Shown: positions 42,672 through 53,022 of the stretch, piece after piece
Position numbering within the stretch: the stretch's first letter is position 1
Layout: the number at the start of each line of letters is the position of its first letter
Source of the DNA: Lachnoclostridium sp. An76
GTDB lineage: Bacteria > Bacillota > Clostridia > Lachnospirales > Lachnospiraceae
Length of the DNA: 64,000 nucleotides
Direction: 5' to 3'
Assembly (NCBI RefSeq): GCF_002161355.1
Contig: NZ_NFHL01000005.1
Location: forward strand, 173,673 to 237,672
The notes under the pieces: generated by a model
The model's database searches: none
Told to the model about the DNA's origin: nothing
The model's input: only the letters and a program-made list of their open reading frames with translations
Program-made: the position numbers and the translations under genes

Positions 42672-45600
42672 TTACGCCGCCTGCTTATAGTGCGTATAAA
42701 TATGTTCGTATATAGCCTTCCGGTATGCTTCCAGCCGATCAAACATACTGTCCGGAATCTCTTCATAAAGCACATTTCTGATCAGAACATCAACTGCTGC
42801 CCTGGTCTCCTGCTTATCTGTCCAGTGATCCATACCGGCGATTCTCTCTTTTATTTTCTGAAGCAGGTCTTTGGACATCTTCTTGATCTTATCTATATCG
42901 CTCTTCGACAGATTCTCTGAGAAAAGCAGGTCATAAATCGACAGCTCCTCATCACTGGAGAACCCTTCACGGGCATATCTCTGCTCTTCCTCTGACATAC
43001 TCTTTGCCAGATCCATCAGCTCCATAAAGGTCTTCTCTATGGTTGTCCGATCCTGCTCCGCATTATAGGTTTCGATGATTCCCATATAGCGGACATAATA
43101 ATCAACGCGTGAAGGATTCACCGCCATCATCTTTGATAAGCGCTCCTGAACCAGATCATTTAGGTCTTTAATCATCAGATTCTTTCTCTTCACCTTTGCG
43201 AACTCTGCTGCCAGCAGATCAAAATCAATCTGACTTATATCAAAGCGGCGGGATTCCACCAGGCCTTCGCCCTCCTGATGCTCGATCTCCACATTTTCAT
43301 TGATGATGTGGTTGATTTCCACCATCAGATCTGTCGTATCAATATGTTTGCGCTTCTTCTGCATCTCCCGGAAAATAGCGCAGATAGCATCCGTCTGATC
43401 ACGGACATCCTGAGTAACATCATTACGATCAAGATACTTAACAAGTCTGCTGATCTCATTCGCGTATGTATCAAATGATTTCTTAGTATCCGGATCAGAG
43501 CACATTGCTTCTGCCCCATCCTTAAGCAAAGCCATTTTCTTAAAATTCTCAGCCTTGATCAGCGCATCCAGGTCAAAATCATGCCCTGCCAGCAGTTGCT
43601 TTGCATCTGCGGCAGCTCTTATGATTTGCTGAATCAGTTCTTCTTTATTGACGGTCGGATCGATTGCGTTCCGCCCGTTCTTATTTGCTGTATAATCATT
43701 CAGCGCCTTCTTCAAGGCTCCGACAATACCTATATAATCGATGATGAGACCGTTGCTCTTGCCGGCTGCGACACGGTTTGCTCTGGCGATTGTCTGCATC
43801 AATGTATGTGCCTTCAGAGGCTTATCCAGATAAAGACAAGACAATGACTTAACATCAAAACCGGTCAGCCACATCGCACAAACGAAAACAACACGGAAAT
43901 TGCTGTCGGAATCCTTGAATTCCTTATCAAGTTCCCGCTTCTCCATTTTTGTCCTATGCGGCAGAATATCCAGATCCCACTTCTTAAAGGTCTGGATCTC
44001 ATTCTGCTCCTGACTTATGACCACACACATTTCGGTGTCTTTCATCCATTTCAGCTTCCTGGACAGTTCCATCTGCTCCTGATCAGAAACGGTACTTGCA
44101 ATCTTCTGTTCAAGTGCTTTGATTTCCTCCTGCCAGTATTCCTGTACGAAGTTGTACATACGGACACACGTGACCTTATTCAGGCAGACGAACATAGCCT
44201 TTCCTGTAGTCCACAGATCACTGTAATGCCCGACAAAATCCTTTGCGATTGCCCGCAGACGTGGCTCTGCTGTCAGAAGATGTACTTCCTTCTCAAATTC
44301 GTGCATTACCTTTTCAGCCTGATCCGGATTCAGATCGGCTTCTTCAATGGCATCCAGAATCTTATCCGTGATGTCCGGATTCTTGATCTCCTTTATCTTA
44401 TCGCCACGGTTTTCGTAATAAAGCGGAACCGTAGCCTTATCTTCTACAGCGCGCTTAAAGTCGTATACGGAAATATAGCCACCGAATGTCCTGGCCGTAA
44501 TCTCATTGGAGGATAACAGCGGTGTTCCGGTAAATCCGATGCGAGATGCTGTAGGAAGCAGCTTTTCAATATTATCAGCGAATACTCCATACTGGCTACG
44601 GTGGGCCTCATCCGAAATGATGAGGATATCATGATCGGGATAGATCGGCGGCTCATCCGGCTTATTAAACTTCTGGATCAGTGTGAATATAAAGCTCGGA
44701 TTGCCCTTCAGTTTATTAACAAGATCCGTTCCGCTTGTCGCCATAAATTTCTTGCCTTCTGTCTTACCAAGAAGACCGCAAGCCTCAAAGGTACCGCAGA
44801 TCTGCTTGTTCAGCTCATCACGGTCTGTCAATACAACAATCGTCGGAGATCCAGGGAATTTCCTGCGGATCTTCTGTGAAAGGAACAGCATAGAATAGCT
44901 CTTGCCCGATCCCTGCGTGTGCCAGAAAACGCCCAGCTTACCTTCACGAAGCTGGCGTTCTCCATATGCCTTCACTGCTTCATTTACTCCCAGATACTGA
45001 TGGTTCCTTGCCAGAATCTTTACAGTCTTTCCATCGGAATGATCATAAAGAATAAAGTTCTCATACAGATCAAGGAAATTCTCCTTCTTGCAAATACCAC
45101 GGAGCATGGTTTCCAGCGCCACGCTACCTTCATCGTCCTCGGACAGACGCTTCCACTCATGAAAGAATTCATATTTGCTGCCTAGTGTTCCAACCTTCGC
45201 CTCCATACCGTTGGAAAGCATAAGGAAGGCGTTATAATAGAACAGAAACGGGATGGTATCTTGGTAATCTGTGTAGTTATCTGTATAAGCATTCTCCACA
45301 TCAACATCATTCCGCTTCAGTTCTATGAACAAAAGCGGCAGGCCATTTACAAAGCCAACGATATCTGTCCGTCTACGGTAAAGATCTCCGTGAATCTTCA
45401 GTTCCTTAACAGCAAGGAAATGATTATTATCAGGATCATTAAAGTCGATTACAATGGCCTTCTTTTCTTCTGTCTTTCCGTTTGGCTTTTTAACTGTTAC
45501 AGGAATACCATCACGGATCATGAAATACTTCTCTTCGTTGATCTGAAGCAATGATGCTGACGATAGGTATGACGAAAGCGTTTGCCTTGCCTCTGTGATC

Positions 45601-45812
45601 TGTGCATCCGTAATCCACGGATTCAGTTTTTTCAGAGCCTGGTTAAAATATCTCCACAGAATAATTTCATGATAATCCTTCCTGCCAAGAGTACCGTTCT
45701 CCCCCAACACTTCCTGATTATAGGCAAAGACGACATCCCACCCCAGCTCATCATGCATAAGAGCTGCCGCGCTGTCCTGGACTAAAACATTTTCGGAGTA
45801 TTCATATTTCAT
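42672..45812 (-). CDS. hsdR: Type I restriction enzyme subunit R
   Basis: A 1046-residue motor-nuclease. The N-terminal PD-(D/E)xK site is visible as RRTDIVGFVNGLPLLFIELKR (Asp, Glu, Lys). The helicase part has FWHTQGSGKSYSMLFL (Walker A), IISDEAHRSQYG (motif II), GFTGTPL (motif III) and the TIARANRV motif VI. A C-terminal helical region binds the methylase core. Normal HsdR length, no breaks. Start ATG behind AGGAGG. Lies after hsdS with a 44-bp gap. Confidence 0.94.
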   Translation of the reverse strand: MKYEYSENVLVQDSAAALMHDELGWDVVFAYNQEVLGENGTLGRKDYHEIILWRYFNQALKKLNPWITDAQITEARQTLSSYLSSASLLQINEEKYFMIRDGIPVTVKKPNGKTEEKKAIVIDFNDPDNNHFLAVKELKIHGDLYRRRTDIVGFVNGLPLLFIELKRNDVDVENAYTDNYTDYQDTIPFLFYYNAFLMLSNGMEAKVGTLGSKYEFFHEWKRLSEDDEGSVALETMLRGICKKENFLDLYENFILYDHSDGKTVKILARNHQYLGVNEAVKAYGERQLREGKLGVFWHTQGSGKSYSMLFLSQKIRRKFPGSPTIVVLTDRDELNKQICGTFEACGLLGKTEGKKFMATSGTDLVNKLKGNPSFIFTLIQKFNKPDEPPIYPDHDILIISDEAHRSQYGVFADNIEKLLPTASRIGFTGTPLLSSNEITARTFGGYISVYDFKRAVEDKATVPLYYENRGDKIKEIKNPDITDKILDAIEEADLNPDQAEKVMHEFEKEVHLLTAEPRLRAIAKDFVGHYSDLWTTGKAMFVCLNKVTCVRMYNFVQEYWQEEIKALEQKIASTVSDQEQMELSRKLKWMKDTEMCVVISQEQNEIQTFKKWDLDILPHRTKMEKRELDKEFKDSDSNFRVVFVCAMWLTGFDVKSLSCLYLDKPLKAHTLMQTIARANRVAAGKSNGLIIDYIGIVGALKKALNDYTANKNGRNAIDPTVNKEELIQQIIRAAADAKQLLAGHDFDLDALIKAENFKKMALLKDGAEAMCSDPDTKKSFDTYANEISRLVKYLDRNDVTQDVRDQTDAICAIFREMQKKRKHIDTTDLMVEINHIINENVEIEHQEGEGLVESRRFDISQIDFDLLAAEFAKVKRKNLMIKDLNDLVQERLSKMMAVNPSRVDYYVRYMGIIETYNAEQDRTTIEKTFMELMDLAKSMSEEEQRYAREGFSSDEELSIYDLLFSENLSKSDIDKIKKMSKDLLQKIKERIAGMDHWTDKQETRAAVDVLIRNVLYEEIPDSMFDRLEAYRKAIYEHIYTHYKQAA

Positions 45813-45856
45813 AAGGGATGCCCTCCTTGTAATCGTTTCTGAGGATTATACTGACC

Positions 45857-47017
45857 TCACAGTTCTATTTCACCTGACATCAGCTTTGGGAGCAGACGAT
45901 CTCTGGCTTCAGTTGCACTTGAAATCTCATCGCGCAAAACCTGTATTCTTTTAAACAAGTCACCTGCATACTCATCAAATTGTTTAGCTATATCAATTAT
46001 CGGCACCAGTAATGATTCTGCTTTCAAATATTTAAAATGTCTGGCATAGTGATAATTTGATAAGTCAATATTTACAAGTCCACAATAAAGTAGCGATTGC
46101 GGCATATTCTTATTTGCGCTAACAATGAGTTGAGTTCCATCTGCCCCTTTGGCAAATGGGAACTGAATATACTTTAGAATTCTGGTATGGTCGCCGAATA
46201 CTATAACTGGTTCTCCTAGATCAACCAATGCAGTCTCATCGTCTGTATATCCCGCGATAAATGTCTTGCTTTGATCTATGATCGGTATTTTGCCCGACTT
46301 ATGGTAGTTGGCAGTCATTATTTGCGTAGTTCGTGGGACCTTACCAATAAGTTTTCCCACTTCTTCAATTCTCCAACCAGCAGGAATACCATCAAGGATC
46401 TCTGTATTCTCGTGTCCTGGAAAACGAAGATCCACAAACCATTCCTTATAAAGTCTCTGTGCCGCTTCCTCCAGTAATTTGATCTGCTTTTGATTGTTCA
46501 AAATCAATGCATCATACGCTGATAGAATTCCCGCAATTTTCTTTTGCTCACCAATCTCTGGAAGCTTCACTTCGAGACTCAGAAGATCTTCATTCTTCAG
46601 GCTCGCTCGTGTTGTCATTGTTGAGAAGGCTTGAAACTCACCCCTGAAGCTTGGCATCCGCATATAGTATCCAATATACTCCGGAAGTACTCTGTCAGTG
46701 ATCGGTCTCATCCTTTTTGTGAAACCGTTATAAGTGGCGTTTGGATAATCCTTTAGCGCAACACAACTCATTCCTAATTCATCGGATGTTTCACTTGTCC
46801 TTGTAACGAATACGTCTCCACGCAGGATGGAATAGCTCTCACGCTCTTTTTCTGTGGATTGCACGAAATCAGTTAATTCTTCCGGCAGAAAATAGTTATT
46901 GAACACAGTTGAAAACGTAAGAAATGGATATCCGCTGCCAAAAAACTTACCGCCTTTTGACAGTCCGTTATGGACCTCATAAAGGTCCCCAAGCTTTACA
47001 CTTTCCCAATTCTTCAT
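45857..47017 (-). CDS. hsdS: Type I restriction-modification specificity subunit
   Basis: A 386-residue specificity protein with two target-recognition domains (~1-150 and ~210-330), each followed by a coiled conserved region (QKKIAGILSAYDALILNNQKQIK... and a C-terminal helix ending RLLPKLMSGEIEL). It overlaps hsdM by four bases (ATGA). The recognition sequence cannot be predicted from sequence. Confidence 0.93.
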   Translation of the reverse strand: MKNWESVKLGDLYEVHNGLSKGGKFFGSGYPFLTFSTVFNNYFLPEELTDFVQSTEKERESYSILRGDVFVTRTSETSDELGMSCVALKDYPNATYNGFTKRMRPITDRVLPEYIGYYMRMPSFRGEFQAFSTMTTRASLKNEDLLSLEVKLPEIGEQKKIAGILSAYDALILNNQKQIKLLEEAAQRLYKEWFVDLRFPGHENTEILDGIPAGWRIEEVGKLIGKVPRTTQIMTANYHKSGKIPIIDQSKTFIAGYTDDETALVDLGEPVIVFGDHTRILKYIQFPFAKGADGTQLIVSANKNMPQSLLYCGLVNIDLSNYHYARHFKYLKAESLLVPIIDIAKQFDEYAGDLFKRIQVLRDEISSATEARDRLLPKLMSGEIEL

Positions 47018-48837
47018 AATCCCATCTCCTTCATGTTCTGTGAGATGGTATCCATCAGCTGATTGCTTTCTTCCTGAAGTTTCAACAATTCTTCATGGAT
47101 TTCACCCATACGCTCATGGAAATCAACACCGTCATCCTCGATTGGAGCAACACCAACATATGCTCCCGGAGTCAAGGACCAGCTTTTTTCTTCAATTTCA
47201 GTCTGAGTAGAAATCTTGCAGAATCCCGGAACATCCTGATACTCTCCATCACCGAATTTGCTGTAAAGCCATACGGCCTCTTTGGCTATCGTGAGCTGTT
47301 CTTCCTGTTCGGCAATCTTCTCATCAAACTCAGCCTGGATCCTTTTCTTGTCCTTCTTGGCAGCAGAGTCCGCATCGGCCTTAGCCTCACTTCTCAGTTC
47401 TTTAATATGATCCTCCTGAGCATGAAGGATCTCCTCAAAATCACCTTCTCCAAGAACAGAATGGTATTCCTCAATAAGCTGCCGATACTTGTCAGTTTCT
47501 CCACGATACAGCCACACAATGGCATTCATGTTTTTCAGCTGCCAGTCGCTCCATTCATTGAGGGTACGATCTACAACCGTGAAATAATTCCTGGCATCGA
47601 TAAACAGCACCTTGTCTTTAAGGTCTTCTGCCTTTCCCTTGTCGAAAAACCACAGACTGCAAGGCAGGCTCTTTGTGTAGAAGAAATTATTACCAACGCT
47701 GATCATGACATCCACATGACCGGTCTTGACCAGTTGTTCTCTGATATCCTTATCTTTTCCCTGACTGTCTGTTGCTGAAGAAGCCATGACAAAACCGGCT
47801 CTTCCGGTCTCGTTTAGATAAGCATAGAAATAAGAGATCCACAAATAGTTTGCGTTGCCGATCTCATTTGCCTTGTTCACGCCCGGCAACCCGAACGGTA
47901 ATCTTCCAGCATTCTGGGCAGCTTCTGCTTTTACCTTGTCCACGTTGAAGGGGGGATTTGCCATCACGTAATCACAGCAACCCACAAGATTATGAGCATC
48001 ATTATAGAAGGTGTTCGCTTCATTTCCAGACTTGATAACACCGGTCAGCCCATGAACAGCCATATTCATAAGGCAGAGCTGAGCATTGTACTCTACTTTC
48101 TCCTGCCCATAGAACGTCATAGCCTTATTAGCAGACATTCCCTTACTATTGACGAAATCGCCGGATTGCACGAACATACCACCGCTGCCGCAAGCAATAT
48201 CCGCCAGCACACCGGAAGTCGGTTCCAAAATATTAACAATCATTTTTACCAGTGACTTCGGTGTGAAGAATACGCCGTCATCAGATGCCACTGCCGGAGC
48301 AAACTTACTGAGGAAATATTCATAGATGCGTCCGATGACATCGCCGCCCACATCATCAAGAGCATTATTGTTAAAGATACGCAGCAACTCTGCCAACAGA
48401 TCATCAGCAAAATTGGTATATTCTTTCGGAAGAACGCCGGCCAACTGTTCAGACTGAGCCTCAACCAGCTCCATCGCATGGTTCACGACCTCTCCCAGAC
48501 TGTTCATCTGCTGCCCGTTTTCAGCAACGATATTCGCTGCCTTGATATCTTCCGGCAAATTTACAAGGTATGAATACTGTGCTTCTTTCGGAAGATATAG
48601 AGCGCTCTTCTCCGCGAAGTCGGAGGCTTCTACAGGCATTACGCGACCATTCCTGACAGGTCTGTCCTTCAGGATCTCTTCCTCCACCTTCTTAAATCTG
48701 CTATATGCATATCTAAGGAACAGCAAACCCAGTACCGGCATACAGTACTGCTGAGAAGTGAGCTTAGATCCCTGACGTAATAGATCCGCAGCTTCCCAAA
48801 GGTCTGCCTCCAATTTTTTTATGCTCTTGTTGTCCAT
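47014..48837 (-). CDS. hsdM: Type I restriction-modification DNA methyltransferase subunit
   Basis: A 607-residue N6-adenine methyltransferase. It has an N-terminal helical domain, SAM motif ADIACGSGGMFVQSGDF and catalytic motif NPPFN (in YVMANPPFNVDK). A charged, coiled-coil-like C-terminal insertion (~470-540) is longer than in the smallest HsdM proteins. Start behind TTGGAGG. It begins 88 bp after hamB. Confidence 0.94.
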   Translation of the reverse strand: MDNKSIKKLEADLWEAADLLRQGSKLTSQQYCMPVLGLLFLRYAYSRFKKVEEEILKDRPVRNGRVMPVEASDFAEKSALYLPKEAQYSYLVNLPEDIKAANIVAENGQQMNSLGEVVNHAMELVEAQSEQLAGVLPKEYTNFADDLLAELLRIFNNNALDDVGGDVIGRIYEYFLSKFAPAVASDDGVFFTPKSLVKMIVNILEPTSGVLADIACGSGGMFVQSGDFVNSKGMSANKAMTFYGQEKVEYNAQLCLMNMAVHGLTGVIKSGNEANTFYNDAHNLVGCCDYVMANPPFNVDKVKAEAAQNAGRLPFGLPGVNKANEIGNANYLWISYFYAYLNETGRAGFVMASSATDSQGKDKDIREQLVKTGHVDVMISVGNNFFYTKSLPCSLWFFDKGKAEDLKDKVLFIDARNYFTVVDRTLNEWSDWQLKNMNAIVWLYRGETDKYRQLIEEYHSVLGEGDFEEILHAQEDHIKELRSEAKADADSAAKKDKKRIQAEFDEKIAEQEEQLTIAKEAVWLYSKFGDGEYQDVPGFCKISTQTEIEEKSWSLTPGAYVGVAPIEDDGVDFHERMGEIHEELLKLQEESNQLMDTISQNMKEMGL

Positions 48838-48925
48838 TATCTTTCCTCCAACTGTTTGTCTCTGTGGAGCTTACACTCCTTCACTTTCATTCTATTCTAT
48901 ATGCTGTCCCAAAAAACGGACTTGG

Positions 48926-51559
48926 TCATTGTTGATACACAAAAATCTCTGGGCTGTTATACCTTATCTGCTCCGCTTCCCTTCTGATGCTCTGGTTCTC
49001 AATTTCAAGAAGTTCGCCTCTGATACGAAGTTTTCCATCTTTCGTGCGAATAACATAGTCTCTTCCTTTGGCAGTCATATATGTCGCAGCCTCACGCGTG
49101 AAGCCGTTTCTTTGAATCCAGATTGCGGTAGGATCTGTAGATCCGTACTCAACAAACTCATACCAATCCATAAATGCCTCGTCCAGGTGCACCGCTCTAT
49201 ATTCCTTGGAAAACCTAAGGAAATAGTTTGATATCCTGAAAAGGATAATATCCTCGATGTCCTCCAGCATATTTCCAATAAGAGCATTTACATGCTCCGG
49301 TGTTTTTTCAAAGACAACATAATGCCCCCGATACTTAACAAGGGCCTGCTTTTTATTTCTTATCGGATCCTCCTCATGCAGTCTGTTTATTTCCTCATTC
49401 TGCACAATCTGATTAGCCACCATTCTCTCTATGGGCATACCGGATACCCACTGGTTGAGCACGAACGCATAATGCTTCAGTCTTGTCAGGTCATTGCTCT
49501 CTTTATTTCTATAGCCAAGTGTATCCATCTCGTATGTTTCCCACTTGAAGATCTCGCATAACTCAACCAGGAAATTATACAATTCGGTATAGTTTGCCTT
49601 TCCGCCAATATGGATTGACGGATAATGTAGTCCCGCCCTGATTCTATCTTGAAGTTTTTCGGTTTGATCTACTGACAGCGTGATATCTTCATCCATTGGA
49701 TTCTCTGTATCACGGAATCGGTCTACGATCTTTTTCTCCACTTCCGGCTTCAGATATTCTGCAAACTCTTTTCTCACTCTGCTTTGTCGCTCATTCACAA
49801 TGTCTTTCAAAAGTATATTGCTGAACTTACGAATAAGAGAGTACTCGTTTGGAGACTGGTCCGGTTCTTTCAAAAGCTCTGTATTGCCACTTTCCAGCGT
49901 TCTCACAATCTTCTCTTTCTGTTCATCGCTCAGAGCTGTAACAAGCGACAGCTTCTGCGGTTCTATTTCCTCCTTCAGCAAAGACAAGAATTTTTCCTTA
50001 TTCGTCCGCCACTTTATCGCAACAAGGAATACATTCCCGTACAAATTAAACTCTATTCTTCCTACGCGTCCCATCAGGTTCCTGAAATCCACCGGTCCCA
50101 TATCGCCACCGTTTTTATGGCTTGTGATAAATAGGTTATCCGCAGGGAGATTTACCCCTTCAAGCAATGTGCTGGTGCAGAACAACGTCTTGATGGAACC
50201 CTTTTTATAAAGCAGTTCAATTCTCACTCTGATGGTTGCCGGCAGATATCCCATATGATACGCAACACCCTTCGTGATAATATCCGCCAGATAATAGTAG
50301 CTGTGAACCTCATTTCGAATATCCTCAGCTAACTGTTGCAGCTCCAAATCCGGAAGTGGATCCAAAGGATCAGCATATGCCAAAGCGTATTCGATCACCC
50401 TGTCTTTATTGTTTGAATATATAATGTTCCGCTTTCCCTCTCCGATTTCTCGAACAAAATCAAGCAATTCCTTGTTCGGATCAAAAGAGGAAAGCTTTGT
50501 GAGCTTTTGTGTACTCTCGTTATATGAATAGAGATCATGCCCTTTGCAATCGATCAGGAATTTTTCCTGATTGACCGGAGAAAACCTTGTCGCAAGAGTA
50601 AAGCTTTCTCCTTCTCCTTTTTCCGTCACAAGCTGCAGGTAGATGTCCGGATTAGGAATATTGGGAGACGCAAAGATAATATGCGGCGCATGGTCTCTTT
50701 TCGCCAGCATATCCACGATCTTGTAGTAATAAGCACTTCTATCATCTCTCTGTGATATTTTATGTGCCTCATCAACGAATAAGTATTCCATCGGCATATC
50801 CGGCAGGAGGATCAGAAGATAAAGCAACCGTTCCGGTGTCATGACAAAGATGAAATTATGCTCTTCCTCAAGTGCGACTGCACCAGCTGAGGTAACTATT
50901 CTGTAGTTCTTTTCATACAGGATATTCCCCAAGTCTTCTGTTATGTTGGCAGTCACTTCGTTGATCAAAGCCTTAGTAGGCACTACTATTGTAAAATTGC
51001 CATCTCCGTATTTTTCTATCTTCTCCTTTATGTACATCCTCATCACATAGGACTTGCCCAGCGATGTCGGAGCGGAATAACTCAGGAACTTCGCAGAGAA
51101 TTTGTCGTATATCTCTTTTTGCGCCTTGAAAAAGTATTTGTCGGGAGCTGCTGGTATACGCAAATAGTCCTGGCTGAACTGAGTGAACAACCTCTCATAG
51201 AGCTCACTGCTTCTATAATCCGCAGCCTTTATGTTCATACCTCTGAAATTTGTAACATTTGTCAAGACGGATCCTAAATAATATCGTATCCGCTCATCCT
51301 CCGGGTCAAGCGCATGAAGAAGAGCCACGATTTCTTGCGCCATTAGCTTATGCTGTTCAGCCTTTTCGGCATCAACCGACTTTGACAGAATGTCGGCAAA
51401 TCGCAACAGATCCCGAACATTCAATTCCCTTGCTTTTACATCTTTAAGCCCAAAAAGCTGCAAACCATAGTTGAAAAGCAAATTATCGTACAGCTTATTG
51501 AGATATTCATTTTGTTCGATGTCCTTATAGATAGCGGCACCGATTGTTGTCATTTCCAT
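48926..51559 (-). CDS. hamB: Hachiman-type DEAD/DEAH helicase (HamB-like)
   Basis: An 877-residue superfamily 2 helicase: Walker A in SAPTSLGKSYVM (~163-172), DEAH box in FVDEAHK (261-267), ASPNI motif III, and MGRVGRIEFN motif VI. Long N-terminal (~160) and C-terminal (~300) regions lie outside the helicase core. The ATG at 51559 shares a base with the hamA stop (TGATG), so the two are translated together. Size and pairing with a DUF1837-like gene match Hachiman, where HamB holds HamA and unleashes it on damaged DNA. Confidence 0.82.
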   Translation of the reverse strand: MEMTTIGAAIYKDIEQNEYLNKLYDNLLFNYGLQLFGLKDVKARELNVRDLLRFADILSKSVDAEKAEQHKLMAQEIVALLHALDPEDERIRYYLGSVLTNVTNFRGMNIKAADYRSSELYERLFTQFSQDYLRIPAAPDKYFFKAQKEIYDKFSAKFLSYSAPTSLGKSYVMRMYIKEKIEKYGDGNFTIVVPTKALINEVTANITEDLGNILYEKNYRIVTSAGAVALEEEHNFIFVMTPERLLYLLILLPDMPMEYLFVDEAHKISQRDDRSAYYYKIVDMLAKRDHAPHIIFASPNIPNPDIYLQLVTEKGEGESFTLATRFSPVNQEKFLIDCKGHDLYSYNESTQKLTKLSSFDPNKELLDFVREIGEGKRNIIYSNNKDRVIEYALAYADPLDPLPDLELQQLAEDIRNEVHSYYYLADIITKGVAYHMGYLPATIRVRIELLYKKGSIKTLFCTSTLLEGVNLPADNLFITSHKNGGDMGPVDFRNLMGRVGRIEFNLYGNVFLVAIKWRTNKEKFLSLLKEEIEPQKLSLVTALSDEQKEKIVRTLESGNTELLKEPDQSPNEYSLIRKFSNILLKDIVNERQSRVRKEFAEYLKPEVEKKIVDRFRDTENPMDEDITLSVDQTEKLQDRIRAGLHYPSIHIGGKANYTELYNFLVELCEIFKWETYEMDTLGYRNKESNDLTRLKHYAFVLNQWVSGMPIERMVANQIVQNEEINRLHEEDPIRNKKQALVKYRGHYVVFEKTPEHVNALIGNMLEDIEDIILFRISNYFLRFSKEYRAVHLDEAFMDWYEFVEYGSTDPTAIWIQRNGFTREAATYMTAKGRDYVIRTKDGKLRIRGELLEIENQSIRREAEQIRYNSPEIFVYQQ

Positions 51560-52983
51560 CAAGCGGTACCCCCTATAAGTTCAGTCATAATAGAACTCCT
51601 GTCGTTATCCGCATCATTAAACGGAAGAACATATATGTAAAAAGAATCCGCGCCCATCTTAAGATCAGCTATTCTCTCCTGAACTCGTACAAGTGCTTTT
51701 TCAATGTCCTGCTCAATCCTCTTAACTACCGCATTTGTATATTCATCACGGCTGAAGTCTTCCGGATTCAGATCAAGTGTATATCCAAGGAAAACACCGT
51801 AAGCAGTACCGGCACCAGAATCGCCGCCATCTTCAGGTATCACAATTTTTTTGATTAGATGTGCGGTTGTTATATCAATTGACTTATTAAATTCTGCACT
51901 ATTAACTAGCTCCATGCCGGACAAACGATCCGATCTCAGCTTTTCAATTACCTCAAACGCCTGATCCACAGCACGCTCAAGATTACCTTGGAGGTTTGAT
52001 GCTCCGTAAACCAGTTCATACGTTGTATTTGATCCGGGAATCGTTAAAAAATGAATTCCGGAGCAACGATGTTCTGTACTCAATTCAATAGCACTCATAA
52101 GCTTGGGAGCTTTAAGTACTTCCTCCAGAAAGGCGTAGATCAGCATCTCTCCCAGTTCATTACCTGTGGCATGTGCTCTTACGTACTGAGCCGCCTCCAT
52201 TCCCAGGCTCTCAACATCATCCTTCAGATATTTCTCAATCTCAGCACGGTTAAAAACATATCTGCCTATATTTGCATTCAAAAGCTTTCTCAACCACGTA
52301 TAGTCGAATCTATTCGACTCTATGCGGTATCTGAAGGCTTTTATATGGTTATGTCCTTTTATCTGTAGGTTTCCATCTACTACAGGCATAAAGGCCCTGC
52401 AGAAATATTTCTCCTGAAGAGTCTTTGTCAGAATCACATCAGGCGCAATCACTCTGGCGTTGAAGGTAATACTAGAAGCATCTGACGCAAAAGAGTCTAT
52501 ATAGGCTCTGTCGATATATGCCACCGATTCTTTCCCATAGTGGTTTTCTACCTTACCGGCAATCAAAAACAGATCCGCCAGCACTTCCGAAGGAACAAAT
52601 ACAAGCTTACGAAGCCACTGCTCTCTCGTGACATCCGGATTCTTAAAAAGAGGATCCTCGATATCATCATTGCGGATTATGTCCTTAAAAGCACAAATTC
52701 CCTTCTTAAGAGTCTCTATGTCAAGCTGAGGAACAATTTTCTTCTCAAAATAGTCCACCACATAGTCCCTGTTGGCGGATGCAGTGGCTGTTGTTATCTC
52801 CGAGGCAAGCGACCTTTCGCATCTTGCATAATTAGAGATTGTAGTTTCATCCACATACTGACCGTGTAGTTCATTAACGGAGGAAATGAGTGTTTGACCA
52901 AATTTATGTTGTTTTACATCCTGCAACGGATCTTTGCACAACAGCAGTACTTTAATAAATGTACCGAAGCAAATTCGTTTCAC
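51559..52983 (-). CDS. hamA: Hachiman-type HamA-like protein (DUF1837-like), extended N-terminus
   Basis: It has 474 residues from a GTG start (52983) with AGGAGG seven bases upstream; an in-frame TTG ten codons earlier is weaker. The C-terminal half (~255-474) resembles DUF1837: TGNELGEMLIYAFLEEVLKA, then SGIHFLTI and YELVYGASNLQGNLERAVDQ. In nuclease-competent HamA proteins I would expect an acidic residue near the SGIH position and an E-x-K near GASN; here Ser308 and Ala-Ser-Asn stand there. The N-terminal ~200 residues form an extra helical region (TTISNYARCERSLASEI) of unknown fold. Call rests on motif shape and HamB pairing. Confidence 0.68.
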   Translation of the reverse strand: MKRICFGTFIKVLLLCKDPLQDVKQHKFGQTLISSVNELHGQYVDETTISNYARCERSLASEITTATASANRDYVVDYFEKKIVPQLDIETLKKGICAFKDIIRNDDIEDPLFKNPDVTREQWLRKLVFVPSEVLADLFLIAGKVENHYGKESVAYIDRAYIDSFASDASSITFNARVIAPDVILTKTLQEKYFCRAFMPVVDGNLQIKGHNHIKAFRYRIESNRFDYTWLRKLLNANIGRYVFNRAEIEKYLKDDVESLGMEAAQYVRAHATGNELGEMLIYAFLEEVLKAPKLMSAIELSTEHRCSGIHFLTIPGSNTTYELVYGASNLQGNLERAVDQAFEVIEKLRSDRLSGMELVNSAEFNKSIDITTAHLIKKIVIPEDGGDSGAGTAYGVFLGYTLDLNPEDFSRDEYTNAVVKRIEQDIEKALVRVQERIADLKMGADSFYIYVLPFNDADNDRSSIMTELIGGTA

Positions 52984-53022
52984 ACTGATTCCTCCTTCCC
53001 ATGAATATTTCAAATCTCCACA

